The notes: a model not told the origin generated them from the letters alone. A stretch of DNA of 64,000 nucleotides from UBA6165 sp044233745 (GCA_044233745.1 JBIIJN010000001.1:62001-126000), one strand, 5' to 3'. Counted from the stretch's first letter, positions 33,250 through 42,475 are shown. Program-made: numbers and translations.

Positions 33250-34140
33250 TTAAAGCTCAGGTTTTTCGGCTTCCAAGATTTTTTTATATTCCTCCAAACT
33301 GGCCTGAATTTCGGGCGCCAATTTGGGATACACTATGTCGTTGTAGGTGCTCAATTGCTCAAGAATTATTTGGGCGACTATCAAACGGCAGCGTACTTTA
33401 TTGTCTGCAGGAATGATAAACCAAGGTGCGTGTTTTTTCGAGGTTTGCTGGAAAGCTTCTTCATAGCAACTTGAATAAGCATCCCACAAGGCACGGTCGC
33501 GCACATCACTGGGCTCAAATTTCCAATTGTGCTTGCCTTTGTCTATACGACGCAGCAGACGTTTGCGTTGCTCTTCTTTGGACATGTGCAAATAAAACTT
33601 CATCACAATTATACCATTCCTTGCGCAGTGTTTTTCAAAGTCGCGTATGCTCTCAAATCGGTTTTCCCAAAATGTATCGTCAATTTCTTCAGTATTAGAA
33701 ATTTGAGGATGCCGTTCATTGGACAAAAATTGAGGATTGACCCTTGTAATCAGCACATTTTCATAGTGTGATCGATTAAAAACAGAGAATTTGCCTTTTT
33801 CAGGTAATGCAAGATAATGTCTCCACAGAAAATCGTGTTGCAACTCTTTGGTGTTGGGCGATTTGAAACTGTGCACCACCACTCCGCGCGCATTGAAGTC
33901 TTTGAATACTTCACGAATCAAACTGTCTTTGCCTGCCGCATCCATCCCTTGAAAACAAAGCAAAACGCCATATTTGTTGTGGGCATACATCCGGTCTTGC
34001 AATTTTGAAAGCTCAATGCGCACTTTTTCCAATTCGCGCTCCAGCATTTCTTCATCCAGATGAGATTCAAATTTGGTCGAGAAATGTTTCAATTCTCCTG
34101 TTTTTTCAAAGTAGAATTGTTCGGATTTTATATTGTCCAT
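33250..34140 (-). CDS. ppk2: Polyphosphate kinase 2 family protein
   Basis: A 296-residue PPK2-fold kinase with Walker A GMDAAGKDSLI, lid and substrate motifs FNRSHYENVLITRV (family DRSxY; the usual Asp is Asn here) and FWENRFESIRDFEKHCARNG, KFYLHMSKEEQRKRLLRRI and a helical end. PPK2 enzymes move phosphate between polyphosphate and nucleotides; the single-domain, about 300-residue form is the class I/III type used for ADP or AMP phosphorylation. It follows the TamL-like gene by 11 bases. Confidence 0.9.
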   Translation of the reverse strand: MDNIKSEQFYFEKTGELKHFSTKFESHLDEEMLERELEKVRIELSKLQDRMYAHNKYGVLLCFQGMDAAGKDSLIREVFKDFNARGVVVHSFKSPNTKELQHDFLWRHYLALPEKGKFSVFNRSHYENVLITRVNPQFLSNERHPQISNTEEIDDTFWENRFESIRDFEKHCARNGIIVMKFYLHMSKEEQRKRLLRRIDKGKHNWKFEPSDVRDRALWDAYSSCYEEAFQQTSKKHAPWFIIPADNKVRCRLIVAQIILEQLSTYNDIVYPKLAPEIQASLEEYKKILEAEKPEL

Positions 34141-34151
34141 GCGCTTATTTT

Positions 34152-36827
34152 TTAGAATGGGAATCCGATTGCGAAATGAAGGCGGGGCATAAAAGGTCGC
34201 GGCACATCAGCTTTTCGGTCAGGAAAAAGTTCATATGCGGCATCCAATTCTTGTTCAAATAAATCTCTCGAATTCCAAATCCAACGCGCTCCGGGACTCA
34301 TGGCTGGATTGTGTATGGGAACTCCTACATCCAAACGAATCACCAAAAATGTGGCGTCTATTCTCAATCCAAATCCTCCTGAAACAGCAATTTGTTCGTA
34401 AAAATCTTTTGTGAATTGTCCACCAATTCTGTTTGGGTCGGCGCGTAAAGTCCAAATATTACCCATGTCGGAAAACAAGGCTCCTTTGAATCTTTGGCTT
34501 CTGGCAATGTTGAATCGGTATTCAAAAGAGGCGGCAATTCTAATATCACCGAATTGAGTTAAGGTCCGATTGACATCTCTGTGATATTGATAGGCCCCTG
34601 GACTCATCTCACGCGCTCGCCAACCCCTGTTGTCGTTGGAACCACCTGCAAAAAAGGCATAGTCAAATGGAAGCGCTGTTTTTGAATTGCCATAAGTATA
34701 GCCCATCCCTGCTTGGAAACGCATGGCCAATACTTTGCCTTTTGTAAAGCGTTTGTAAATTTTTACTTCATTATCTATTCTCACAAATTGGCTGAATGGA
34801 ACTCCAAATACCGTTCGAATTCCTTCTGGACTGCTGGTACTTTGACCGAGTGTAAATAGATTTAAAGAATTTCCAACCAAGTCGAAGGTCATGTCGTAAT
34901 TGATGTAGGTGCGTTTTGGCGTTCCTACGGATTCCAGTAATCGCTCGTTGGAATAGGAATAGATTAATTTAAAGTCATTGAAAATCAATTGATTGGAATA
35001 GGCGTTTTTCAAAAATAAATCATTCAATTCGTTTATTCTCTCTAGAAATTCATCAGATTCATTGCTGATTCTAACATACTTGAATCCACTCACAATAGGA
35101 AGACCCATTTGGAAGGTTTGCAATTTGTCCGAACGCCAGCGCCATAAATAGTTGAACTGAACCAAGCGCCGCTCAAATTCTTTTCGATTTTGGAAGTTGA
35201 ATCCCAATGAAAACTCGGTGACTGTGGTCTGTCTTTTGGAGAATTTCAATGGAGATATGGGCAGTAAACCAGGTAAAGTTAGTTTTGCTGTAGGACCAAT
35301 TTCGTAAAATGTTTCACGATTCCGTTCACTTGACTCGCTTAACAGCGTAGGTTGAGATTCCAAACCGGCCGATAAGGATGCCACAAATTTTCCTCCCGAT
35401 TTCAATACATTTCGGTGTCTGTAACTCACTGATGCAGCCATACCTAAAAAACCATTGGAATTTGTCGCTCGAGGTTCAAAACTGAATTTTTGTGTCTTCG
35501 CTGGCACCAAATAATAATGCACATCAACATTGGAATTTTGAGGATTGTCAATCAAAACGGGTTGAATACTCTGAAAAATATCGAGCTCGAGCAGTTGGTT
35601 GTATGAGCGATCCAAATAATAGGCGCGATACCAATGGGAATATTCGAGATAATTTTTCATCTCAAGAATTTCTGGTCGGATGGCCATCGAACCATTATAA
35701 AGAAAGTAGGCTTTTCTTCGATCTGCGTGAATAATGCCTTGGGGCTCATACAAAAAGGTATCTAAAGTAGGCGGATATTGGTTCGGATCATAGCTCAAAC
35801 CCCTTGCCGCCAAAGCCGCTGTGTAATTTCCTTTGTAACGGGCAGTGTCCAAAATATGATAATAAACATCGCCAACGCGGTAATTTCTTTGCGAAATGAG
35901 TTGCACAGAATCTTTGTTGTTGGGGTCGCGGATACTTCTCGGGCGAATCACAAATCCGAGTTGCACGCCATATGGTCTGGCTGTTGTGTCTGCTTTAAAA
36001 TAGATGTGGTTAGGTGAAAAGTCATAATACGTTTCGTCCCTGAGCATTCGCGCCAAGTCATAGCGCAGTCCATCGAGCACATCTCGGTCGAAAGGGTCGC
36101 CTTTTTTGAGCAGTTCATTCCGACTCAAATAGCTGTTTATCAAGCCATGAATTCTCGAGTCTTCGCCCTCAAAATAAATACTATCGATGGTGTGTGGCAG
36201 TCCCAAATGTATGGTATATTTCACACTGGCCTGTGGTTTCTGCTTTGCTTTTTTGCGATAAATGATGGTGTCGCTTACGGTAGCATGGTAATAGCCTTTT
36301 TGTTGGAGAAATAATCGGATTTGTTCGGATGAACGGTGAATCAAGTTTTCATTCATCAAACTTGGCGCTTCTGAAAACTCATACAAAAGCCATTCGTAAA
36401 AAAATTTTCTTGGTGCTAAAGTGTCTTTTAATTTGACGCGATAGGGTAGGTACAGGCTATCCCCGCGTTCCCTTGCCTTGGCTATTCGTTTGTCGTTTTT
36501 TTTCTTTTCCTTTGGCAAGCGTTTTTCGATGTTCCGATAATGTGCTCTGGCGTTTTTACATCTGCGCTCAGCATACACCAGGTCTTCGTCGATACTGTTG
36601 TAAACACGTAAGGGAATCAGTGTTAAAAGCAATTTTTTGTTCGGGCGAATTCGCGCCACTTCTTCCAACTCACTTTTGTCTAAGCGCCGGGTATTGTCGT
36701 TTTTATCGTAGTGAATATCAAATTCATGCGAACGAAATAAAGTCTGTCCCTCAGGAACCTTTTTCGTAATATTGCACCCCAGCAGCATGAGTGCACCAAG
36801 AAACCAGAAATATGTGAATGTTTTCAA
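34152..36827 (-). CDS. TamL-like BamA/TamA family outer-membrane lipoprotein
   Basis: An 891-residue protein with signal plus lipobox (MLLGCNI) at the N-terminus, then N-terminal POTRA-like domains with low similarity (residues 30-400), and a C-terminal 16-strand BamA/TamA barrel from about residue 460. The barrel is visible as repeated aromatic-rich strands (FSLGFNFQNRKEFERR, FFAGGSNDNRGWRAREM, the family lid loop signature) and ends GGFGLRIDATFLVIRLDVG and FAIGFPF with a terminal Phe. The lipidated version is described in Bacteroidota as TamL. It is divergent from an RNA methyltransferase gene. Confidence 0.88.
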   Translation of the reverse strand: MKTFTYFWFLGALMLLGCNITKKVPEGQTLFRSHEFDIHYDKNDNTRRLDKSELEEVARIRPNKKLLLTLIPLRVYNSIDEDLVYAERRCKNARAHYRNIEKRLPKEKKKNDKRIAKARERGDSLYLPYRVKLKDTLAPRKFFYEWLLYEFSEAPSLMNENLIHRSSEQIRLFLQQKGYYHATVSDTIIYRKKAKQKPQASVKYTIHLGLPHTIDSIYFEGEDSRIHGLINSYLSRNELLKKGDPFDRDVLDGLRYDLARMLRDETYYDFSPNHIYFKADTTARPYGVQLGFVIRPRSIRDPNNKDSVQLISQRNYRVGDVYYHILDTARYKGNYTAALAARGLSYDPNQYPPTLDTFLYEPQGIIHADRRKAYFLYNGSMAIRPEILEMKNYLEYSHWYRAYYLDRSYNQLLELDIFQSIQPVLIDNPQNSNVDVHYYLVPAKTQKFSFEPRATNSNGFLGMAASVSYRHRNVLKSGGKFVASLSAGLESQPTLLSESSERNRETFYEIGPTAKLTLPGLLPISPLKFSKRQTTVTEFSLGFNFQNRKEFERRLVQFNYLWRWRSDKLQTFQMGLPIVSGFKYVRISNESDEFLERINELNDLFLKNAYSNQLIFNDFKLIYSYSNERLLESVGTPKRTYINYDMTFDLVGNSLNLFTLGQSTSSPEGIRTVFGVPFSQFVRIDNEVKIYKRFTKGKVLAMRFQAGMGYTYGNSKTALPFDYAFFAGGSNDNRGWRAREMSPGAYQYHRDVNRTLTQFGDIRIAASFEYRFNIARSQRFKGALFSDMGNIWTLRADPNRIGGQFTKDFYEQIAVSGGFGLRIDATFLVIRLDVGVPIHNPAMSPGARWIWNSRDLFEQELDAAYELFPDRKADVPRPFMPRLHFAIGFPF

Positions 36828-36875
36828 TTTTGCCTGCTCGATTGTTCAACAAAAATATAAAAAACAAGCTTGTCA

Positions 36876-37604
36876 ATGTTGTCGAAGAATGAAATTAAGT
36901 TCCTGAGGTCGCTTCATCAAAAGAAATTCCGCGACTTAGAACGTAAAATTGTAGTAGAAGGTGAGCGTATCATTACTGATATTATAGCCCGCCATCCCCA
37001 ATCCATTGAGCGCATTATTGTTTCAAAAAATTTCTCAGGAAACCAAAGTGATTTTCTCAGATTTGAATGTGCAGCAGTAGATAATCAAGTATTTGAACAA
37101 ATAAGTGCTTCCAAAAATCCACAAGGGGTGTTGGCACTGATTCATTTTCCTGTTTTTCAATTCAATCCTACTGATTTTGTTCTGGTTTTAGATGGAGTTC
37201 AAGACCCTGGTAATATGGGCACTATTTTGAGAACAGCAGCTTGGTACGGCGTGAAACAAATTGTTTGCAGTCCCGACACAGTAGATGTTTGCAATCCAAA
37301 AGTTGTTCAGGCATCTATGGGCGCAGTGTATGATGTGAACATCAGCTATCAGGATTTGGAAGCATTTTTAAACAAACAAAATGCGCCTATTTACGGTGCC
37401 TTGTTGGAGGGCAAATCGGTGTATAAAACAACTTTAACCCAGCCGGCCATTTTGGTGATGGGCAACGAAGGCAATGGTATTCGCATAAACATTCAAAAAG
37501 GCATAACGCACCCTATTATGATACCTAAAATCGGGGTCGGCGAGTCCTTGAACGTGGCCACCGCTACCGCTATTTTGCTAAGTGAATTTGTGCGGATGCA
37601 ATGA
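36876..37604 (+). CDS. SpoU/TrmH-family RNA 2'-O-methyltransferase
   Basis: A 242-residue SPOUT methyltransferase. The N-terminal substrate-binding part begins LRSLHQKKFRDLERKIVVEG; the knotted C-terminal domain carries the three SpoU motifs: VLDGVQDPGNMGTILRTAAW, LVMGNEGNGI and IPKIGVGESLNVATATAILL. Those motifs bind S-adenosylmethionine. Target is probably rRNA or tRNA 2'-O-ribose, unknown which. The ATG at 36876 fits better than the upstream TTG at 36870. It is divergent from the TamL-like gene by 48 bases and convergent with the LapA-like gene after 2 bases. Confidence 0.9.
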   Translation: MLSKNEIKFLRSLHQKKFRDLERKIVVEGERIITDIIARHPQSIERIIVSKNFSGNQSDFLRFECAAVDNQVFEQISASKNPQGVLALIHFPVFQFNPTDFVLVLDGVQDPGNMGTILRTAAWYGVKQIVCSPDTVDVCNPKVVQASMGAVYDVNISYQDLEAFLNKQNAPIYGALLEGKSVYKTTLTQPAILVMGNEGNGIRINIQKGITHPIMIPKIGVGESLNVATATAILLSEFVRMQ

Positions 37605-37606
37605 AG

Positions 37607-37816
37607 CTATTCCTGGTCTTGCTTTTTGTTTCTGCGCATAATGAGCGCGGTCACATAACCGAAAAGCAAACACCCCAAAACGACAATAATCAAAGGAAGT
37701 TTTGGATGAAAAAACAGAAAATTTACTTCAACTGTTTGTAAATTCTGACCAATGAAAACGAGCACCAAAAGTATCAGTGCGATGTTGATGTATTGTCCTG
37801 TTGTTAAATTCTTCAT
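37607..37816 (-). CDS. LapA-like (DUF1049) two-helix membrane protein
   Basis: A 69-residue inner-membrane protein with two hydrophobic helices (IALILLVLVFIGQNLQ and LIIVVLGCLLFGYVTALIM), a short loop with VNFLFFHPKLP between them and a basic tail, the LapA/DUF1049 arrangement. The frame is open to 37945, but ATG 37816 gives the usual start just before helix 1. It converges with the methyltransferase, their stops being 2 bases apart, so no terminator fits between them. Confidence 0.8.
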   Translation of the reverse strand: MKNLTTGQYINIALILLVLVFIGQNLQTVEVNFLFFHPKLPLIIVVLGCLLFGYVTALIMRRNKKQDQE

Positions 37817-37909
37817 AGTGCCATGTTTTGCAGGTAAAGTTAGAAAAAAAGATGTGTTTTCTGCCCTCAAGGACAATTTTTCTAATTTTGCAGCTCTAAA
37901 TTGAAAAAT

Positions 37910-38794
37910 ATGAAAGCATACGTTTTTCCTGGTCAAGGCGCTCAATTCGTAGGAATGGGCAAAGATTTATACGACAATTCAACCATTGCAAAAGAACTTT
38001 TCGAGCAAGCCAATGAAATTTTGGGCTTCCGAATCACAGATATTATGTTTTCAGGAACAGAAGAGGATTTGAAAGCGACGAAAGTTACGCAACCAGCTAT
38101 TTTCTTGCATTCAGTGATTTTATCGAAAGTTTTGGGTGATGCTTTTCAACCAGATATGGTGGCTGGACATTCTTTGGGCGAATTTTCGGCCCTAGTTGCC
38201 AATGGCACATTGAATTTTGAAGATGCTTTGCGCTTGGTGTCTCAGCGTGCCATGGCGATGCAAAAAGCCTGTGAAGCCGAACCTTCAACGATGGCGGCCA
38301 TCTTAGGTTTGGAGGATAACATTGTAGAAGAAATTTGCGCAAAAGTGGACGGCGTTGTGGTGGCCGCCAACTACAATTGTCCGGGTCAGTTGGTGATTTC
38401 AGGTGCCATTCCTGCGGTGGAAAAAGCTTGCGAATTGTGTACAGAAGCCGGTGCAAAAAGAGCTTTGTTGCTTCAAGTGGGTGGAGCTTTCCATTCTCCA
38501 TTGATGGAACCAGCACGCGAGGAATTGGCCGAAGCCATTAAAAATACAACTTTCAACGAACCGAAATGTGCGGTTTACCAAAATGTGGTGGCGCGAGGCG
38601 TAACATCTGCTGCCGAAATTCAAGAAAACTTGGTAGCACAATTGACTGCCCCAGTGCGTTGGACACAAACCATGAACCAAATGCTTGCCGATGGTTTGAC
38701 TGAGGTTATCGAAGTAGGTCCAGGGAAAGTTTTGCAGGGTCTGTTTAAGAAAGTGGATAGAGCTTTGCCGTGTTCGAGTGCGGAGATTGCTTAA
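37910..38794 (+). CDS. fabD: Malonyl-CoA-ACP transacylase
   Basis: A 294-residue FabD that loads malonyl groups on acyl carrier protein for fatty-acid synthesis. Present are the start VFPGQGAQFVGMGKDLY, the nucleophile motif VAGHSLGEFSALVANG, the Arg of QRAMAMQKAC, and GGAFHSPLMEPA with the catalytic His. ATG 37910 is chosen over the upstream TTG at 37901. A -7 box TAATTTTG lies at 37883-37890, 19 bases before the ATG, with no clean -33. An AAATTYGAGATT hairpin follows its stop. Confidence 0.93.
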   Translation: MKAYVFPGQGAQFVGMGKDLYDNSTIAKELFEQANEILGFRITDIMFSGTEEDLKATKVTQPAIFLHSVILSKVLGDAFQPDMVAGHSLGEFSALVANGTLNFEDALRLVSQRAMAMQKACEAEPSTMAAILGLEDNIVEEICAKVDGVVVAANYNCPGQLVISGAIPAVEKACELCTEAGAKRALLLQVGGAFHSPLMEPAREELAEAIKNTTFNEPKCAVYQNVVARGVTSAAEIQENLVAQLTAPVRWTQTMNQMLADGLTEVIEVGPGKVLQGLFKKVDRALPCSSAEIA

Positions 38795-38795
38795 G

Positions 38796-38873
38796 AAATT
38801 CGAGATTAGAAAATTTGAAATTTGAGATTGGTATATTCAATAATCTCAAATTTCGAATCTCAAATTTTTCAAT
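38796..38873. repeat. AAATTYGAGATT inverted/direct repeat
   Basis: Between fabD and gpsA stand four copies of one word in both orientations: AAATTCGAGATT, AAATTTGAGATT (38818-38829), AATCTCAAATTT (38842-38853, the exact inverted partner) and CGAATCTCAAATTT. The inner pair makes a perfect 12-bp hairpin, so it may end both genes, which converge here. Confidence 0.7.
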
Positions 38874-38882
38874 ACTTAACTA

Positions 38883-39872
38883 TCAAGTCAACTTATCCGA
38901 CAAAATTTTCATCTCGATAACTGGAGAAATGCGCTCATAAACGATGTTGTAAACGGCTTCTAAAATGGGCATTTCAACCTCAAATTTCTTGTTGATTTCG
39001 TGGATGGATTTCACGGCGTAGTAGCCTTCTGCAATCATGTCCATTTCCAATATAGCAGTTTTTACGGTGTAGCCTTTTCCAATCATGAAACCAAAAGTTC
39101 TGTTTCTAGAAAACCTAGAGTAGGCAGTAACCAGCAAATCGCCCAAATAAGCCGATGATTTCACGTCGCGGTGAATGGGACTTACTTCATCAATAAAATT
39201 TTCAATTTCCTGAATTGCATTGGCCACCAAAACCGCTTGGAAATTATCGCCATAGCCCAAACCTGCACAAATGCCTGAAGCGATGGAATAGATATTTTTC
39301 ATCACTGCCGAGAGTTCGGTGCCAAATAAGTCATCCGAAACATTGGTCTTAATGTAGCGACAGTTTAAAAGTTTGGCAAATTCTTCTGCAATTTCTTCAT
39401 CTGGGCAGGCTACAGTGAGATAGGAAAGACGCTCCATGGCAACTTCTTCTGCATGACAAGGTCCGCAAATGATGCCGATTTGATCGTAGGGTGTTCCAAA
39501 ACTTTTGTGGATATACCGAGCAGGAATGGCATTAAATTCAGGAATAATACCTTTAATAGCCGAAAACATGATTTTACCCTCGAAGATGTCTTGGGGCAAA
39601 TTTTTCAAGGTGTCGTGCAAAAATGCAGAGGGCGTCACCAATAAAACGGTATCACTTTTTTGAATACAAGCTTCCAAATCGGTACTCACCTGAACGATAT
39701 TCAAATCAATTTCTGCCGCTTGTAGGTATTTAGGATTTCTTTTGAATTTTTTGATGTGCTCAACGGCTTCTGCGCTTCTCACATACCAATGAATTGCCTC
39801 AGCATTGTTGCTCAGAATCTTCACAAGAGCGGTTGCCCAACTCCCTCCACCAATAACCGCAATTTTTTTCAT
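38883..39872 (-). CDS. gpsA: Glycerol-3-phosphate dehydrogenase [NAD(P)+]
   Basis: A 329-residue enzyme that makes sn-glycerol 3-phosphate for membrane lipids. It has the Rossmann start IAVIGGGSWATALVKIL, the segment FSAIKGIIPEFNAIPARYI, ICGPCHAEEVAMERLS, the catalytic Lys region MKNIYSIASGICAGLGYGDN, and RFSRNRTFGFMIGKGY. ATG 39872 is chosen, since six extra residues from 39890 do not fit. A -7-like TAGCTTTG is found on the minus strand at 39895-39888, 16 bases before the ATG. Confidence 0.94.
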   Translation of the reverse strand: MKKIAVIGGGSWATALVKILSNNAEAIHWYVRSAEAVEHIKKFKRNPKYLQAAEIDLNIVQVSTDLEACIQKSDTVLLVTPSAFLHDTLKNLPQDIFEGKIMFSAIKGIIPEFNAIPARYIHKSFGTPYDQIGIICGPCHAEEVAMERLSYLTVACPDEEIAEEFAKLLNCRYIKTNVSDDLFGTELSAVMKNIYSIASGICAGLGYGDNFQAVLVANAIQEIENFIDEVSPIHRDVKSSAYLGDLLVTAYSRFSRNRTFGFMIGKGYTVKTAILEMDMIAEGYYAVKSIHEINKKFEVEMPILEAVYNIVYERISPVIEMKILSDKLT

Positions 39873-39965
39873 AAAATCAAAGTGGTGCAAAGCTAAGGTT
39901 TTTTTGAATAGCGTTTTTTGAAAGTCATTAACGAATCATCATTACTTTTACCAAAAAAAATATTT

Positions 39966-40613
39966 ATGCGCATTTTATCTTCATTACTCTTTCTTTTGGT
40001 GCTTGCTACGGCCTGCGAGGATCATACTAAATTGGAGCGCTTTGAAGGTTTGTTAATTTACGAAACAGATGACCCAATGCTCAACAATGTGCCAGTGGAT
40101 AGCGGAAAGTTCATCAAACATTATGTGAAAGGCGATTCTGTTCGTGTGGAAAGCTACACAGCTATGGGCAAACAAGTGCACATCAAAGATTTGAAAAACA
40201 ATTCTGGTTTGTTGATTTTCATTTTTGCTGGGCAGAAAGTGGCACTGCTTCAGGATTTAGACAAAGATACCCTCCAGCGAGGTTTTCAATGGGCACAGGG
40301 CGACGATTCTAAGAAAATTGCTGAACTCAAATCAAAAAACGGATTCATTTCTGGTGGCTATTTGGACAAACCTGTTGAGGTTTATTTTTCTGAGCGATAT
40401 CCTGCAAAAATCATAGATATTTACGATGGTATTATTCCTGGTTTGCCTACTGAATACACTTTGTTTGTTCAACAAATGCCTGTTGCTTACAAACTCGTAA
40501 AAGTGGAAGAAAAACCGATTTCAGATGAACTCTTTAAAGTGCCGTCAGATTGTTTGGTGATGACCATGGAGGAATTTATGGAGATGCTGTCCAACGAAAA
40601 TTTATACCAATGA
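39966..40613 (+). CDS. Unrecognised lipoprotein
   Basis: A 215-residue lipoprotein with lipobox VLATACE (Cys at residue 18) after a Leu-rich signal; the frame opens at 39918 but ATG 39966 precedes the signal. The mature part is mostly beta, with KFIKHYVKGDSVRVESY and KVALLQDLDKDTLQRGF, recalling DUF4412-type proteins but not close enough to name. It has no Cys besides the lipidated one and no metal motif. The stop overlaps the cmk start by 4 bases (ATGA), so expression is coupled. Confidence 0.7.
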   Translation: MRILSSLLFLLVLATACEDHTKLERFEGLLIYETDDPMLNNVPVDSGKFIKHYVKGDSVRVESYTAMGKQVHIKDLKNNSGLLIFIFAGQKVALLQDLDKDTLQRGFQWAQGDDSKKIAELKSKNGFISGGYLDKPVEVYFSERYPAKIIDIYDGIIPGLPTEYTLFVQQMPVAYKLVKVEEKPISDELFKVPSDCLVMTMEEFMEMLSNENLYQ

Positions 40614-41302
40614 AGCCTTTAACAATTGCCGTTGATGGTTTTTCTGGTTGTGGTAAAAGCACGATAGCCAAAGATTTAGCCAAGCATTTGGGTTATGTTT
40701 TTATTGATTCCGGGGCGATGTATCGCGGGGTCACATTGTATGCGCTCGAAAAAGGTTTTATTAGCGATAAGCATCTGGATGCTGCTGGTTTGATAGCTAA
40801 ATTGAACGAGGTAAATATCGAATTCCGCGTAGATTCTGAACAATCAGGTAAGCAACATTTATTTTTAAATGGAAGAGATGTGGAATCCGAAATCAGGAGT
40901 TTGCATGTTTCTGGATTTGTGTCGCAAATTGCCACAATTGATGAAGTGCGCAAAAAGATGGTCGATATACAACGCTACATGGGCGAATCGGGTGGTGTGG
41001 TAATGGACGGTCGCGATATCGGTTCGGTTGTGTTCCCGAATGCTGAACTGAAATTTTTCGTGACTGCTCAACCTGAAGTGCGCGCCAAACGCCGTCAGTT
41101 GGAATTGCAAGAAAAAGGCGAACATCAAAGCTGGGAAGATATTCTTAAAAATTTACAAGAACGCGACGCCATGGATACTTCAAGGGCAAACAGTCCATTG
41201 ATTCAAGTGCCCGATGCCATTGTGATTGACACATCAAATTTGACCCGAGAAAGCCAATTGGAATTTGCGCTTTCGTTTGTGGGGAATAGGAAAACCATGT
41301 AG
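40610..41302 (+). CDS. cmk: Cytidylate kinase
   Basis: A 230-residue (d)CMP kinase. The P-loop is IAVDGFSGCGKSTIAKDLAK; the CMP-binding part is FIDSGAMYRGVTLYAL; GGVVMDGRDIGSVVFPNAE, VRAKRRQLELQ and DTSRANSPLI complete the family signature. ATG 40610 overlaps the lipoprotein stop. The last four codons and the stop lie in the left arm of a 48-bp palindrome (41289-41336), so the C-terminal residues are set by that repeat. Confidence 0.93.
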   Translation: MKPLTIAVDGFSGCGKSTIAKDLAKHLGYVFIDSGAMYRGVTLYALEKGFISDKHLDAAGLIAKLNEVNIEFRVDSEQSGKQHLFLNGRDVESEIRSLHVSGFVSQIATIDEVRKKMVDIQRYMGESGGVVMDGRDIGSVVFPNAELKFFVTAQPEVRAKRRQLELQEKGEHQSWEDILKNLQERDAMDTSRANSPLIQVPDAIVIDTSNLTRESQLEFALSFVGNRKTM

Positions 41303-41336
41303 GAGCGCGATGCATCGCGCTCCTACATGGTTTTCC
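41289..41336. repeat. 48-bp perfect palindrome over the cmk stop codon
   Basis: GGAAAACCATGTAGGAGCGC and its exact complement meet at the centre ATGCAT-type core (41312/41313); no mismatch in 24 pairs. The stop codon TAG at 41300-41302 is inside the left arm. Reading through either way would give a very stable hairpin followed by a T stretch, so it may act as a terminator. Confidence 0.9.
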
Positions 41337-41442
41337 ATCAATAACATCTTTTTAACGAATCACCGCGTTGTGTTGATAATTATAAACTTTAGATTTGTAA
41401 CGAACCAAAATAAACCCGTTTTTTGTTAAAACCCATTGCCCC

Positions 41443-42399
41443 ATGCTCAAAACCCTCATTTTTTTAGTCGGCACCTTTCCCAGTATGCTCTCCGTAGTTG
41501 ATGTGGACCAAGGAGCAATTTCTTGGCATCATGATATTATTTCCTACGAAAACAGAAACGACCAGCTCTGCATGAGTTTTGTGTCCACCTGTCATTTGTT
41601 TGAAGACCAGTGGGATGCCTTGCCACAACCGATTTTTTGGCAACAAGTGATGGCTTTGAGTCCAGATTCTCTTATTGTGAATGTGGCTGCCAATCGTCAA
41701 ATCATTACACGGGTTTCGCACAAAGACTGGGAATCGCAAACACAAGTGCAAAAAGACGCTTACAAAGATTCCATCAGATTGCATTATGGTTTATCGGCGG
41801 ATGCTGGAATTTTCGTTACCGCTGGCAAAAATCATTTCTACCGATTCAGCGCGGTTATTCCACAAATTACACGCGGTGTTGAGGTGTTTGCCACCAATTT
41901 TGTTGACCCTTGGTACGCACAAGCCATTTTATTGATTGAATCTCCGGGTCAGTTGGCGAAATCTACCGCAGGCGCTTATGGTCCCTTTCAATTGATGCCT
42001 GGCGTAGCGAGAAATATGGGTTTAACCGTAAATAAATATGTGGATGAACGTGGCAACTTCGATAAATCAGCTTGGGGCGCTAGTGAACTCTTAAAACGCA
42101 TTTGTATTCCTGAAGCCAAGCGAATTTTAGACGCGCGAAACATCAGCTACAACCAAACCGATTTGTGGTTCCGCTTATTTGTGATGCACATTTATCATGC
42201 AGGTTCAGGGAATGTTTCAAAAGTAATTGAAGCCATAAACCCAACAGAAGGCGGACAAAAACTCATCACCCAAATGTGGCAAACCAAAGCCGGCGGTTTC
42301 GGCAATGCTTCTCAGAATTATTCACAGGTGGTTTTGGCAGCGCTTTTAACCCTCGACGATATTCTACACGCTTCTGGGAGTTATGATTTGGTGAAGTAA
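41443..42399 (+). CDS. Lytic transglycosylase (SLT domain)
   Basis: A 318-residue exported peptidoglycan lyase. A short hydrophobic signal-like N-terminus is followed by a unique region, and from about residue 155 by the SLT domain: ILLIESPGQLAKSTAGAYGP (with the catalytic Glu), FQLMPGVARNMGL, the helical LKRICIPEAKRI, and FVMHIYHAGSGNVSKVIE. Cleaves glycan strands in the periplasm. It lies 140 bases after cmk, past the palindrome, probably under its own promoter. A terminator follows at 42546. Confidence 0.85.
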   Translation: MLKTLIFLVGTFPSMLSVVDVDQGAISWHHDIISYENRNDQLCMSFVSTCHLFEDQWDALPQPIFWQQVMALSPDSLIVNVAANRQIITRVSHKDWESQTQVQKDAYKDSIRLHYGLSADAGIFVTAGKNHFYRFSAVIPQITRGVEVFATNFVDPWYAQAILLIESPGQLAKSTAGAYGPFQLMPGVARNMGLTVNKYVDERGNFDKSAWGASELLKRICIPEAKRILDARNISYNQTDLWFRLFVMHIYHAGSGNVSKVIEAINPTEGGQKLITQMWQTKAGGFGNASQNYSQVVLAALLTLDDILHASGSYDLVK

Positions 42400-42433
42400 A
42401 GAGTACTTTACGAATTTTCTATTTGAACATTAC

Positions 42434-42475
42434 TCCTCCGTGAATCTCTGCGTAGTCTTTGTGAATCTCTGTGAT
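42434..42475. repeat. GTGAATCTCTG direct repeat
   Basis: GTGAATCTCTG occurs at 42440-42450 and 42461-42471 (period 21), with the related words CTCCGTGAA and CGTAGTCTTT. Intergenic, no gene. Confidence 0.5.
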
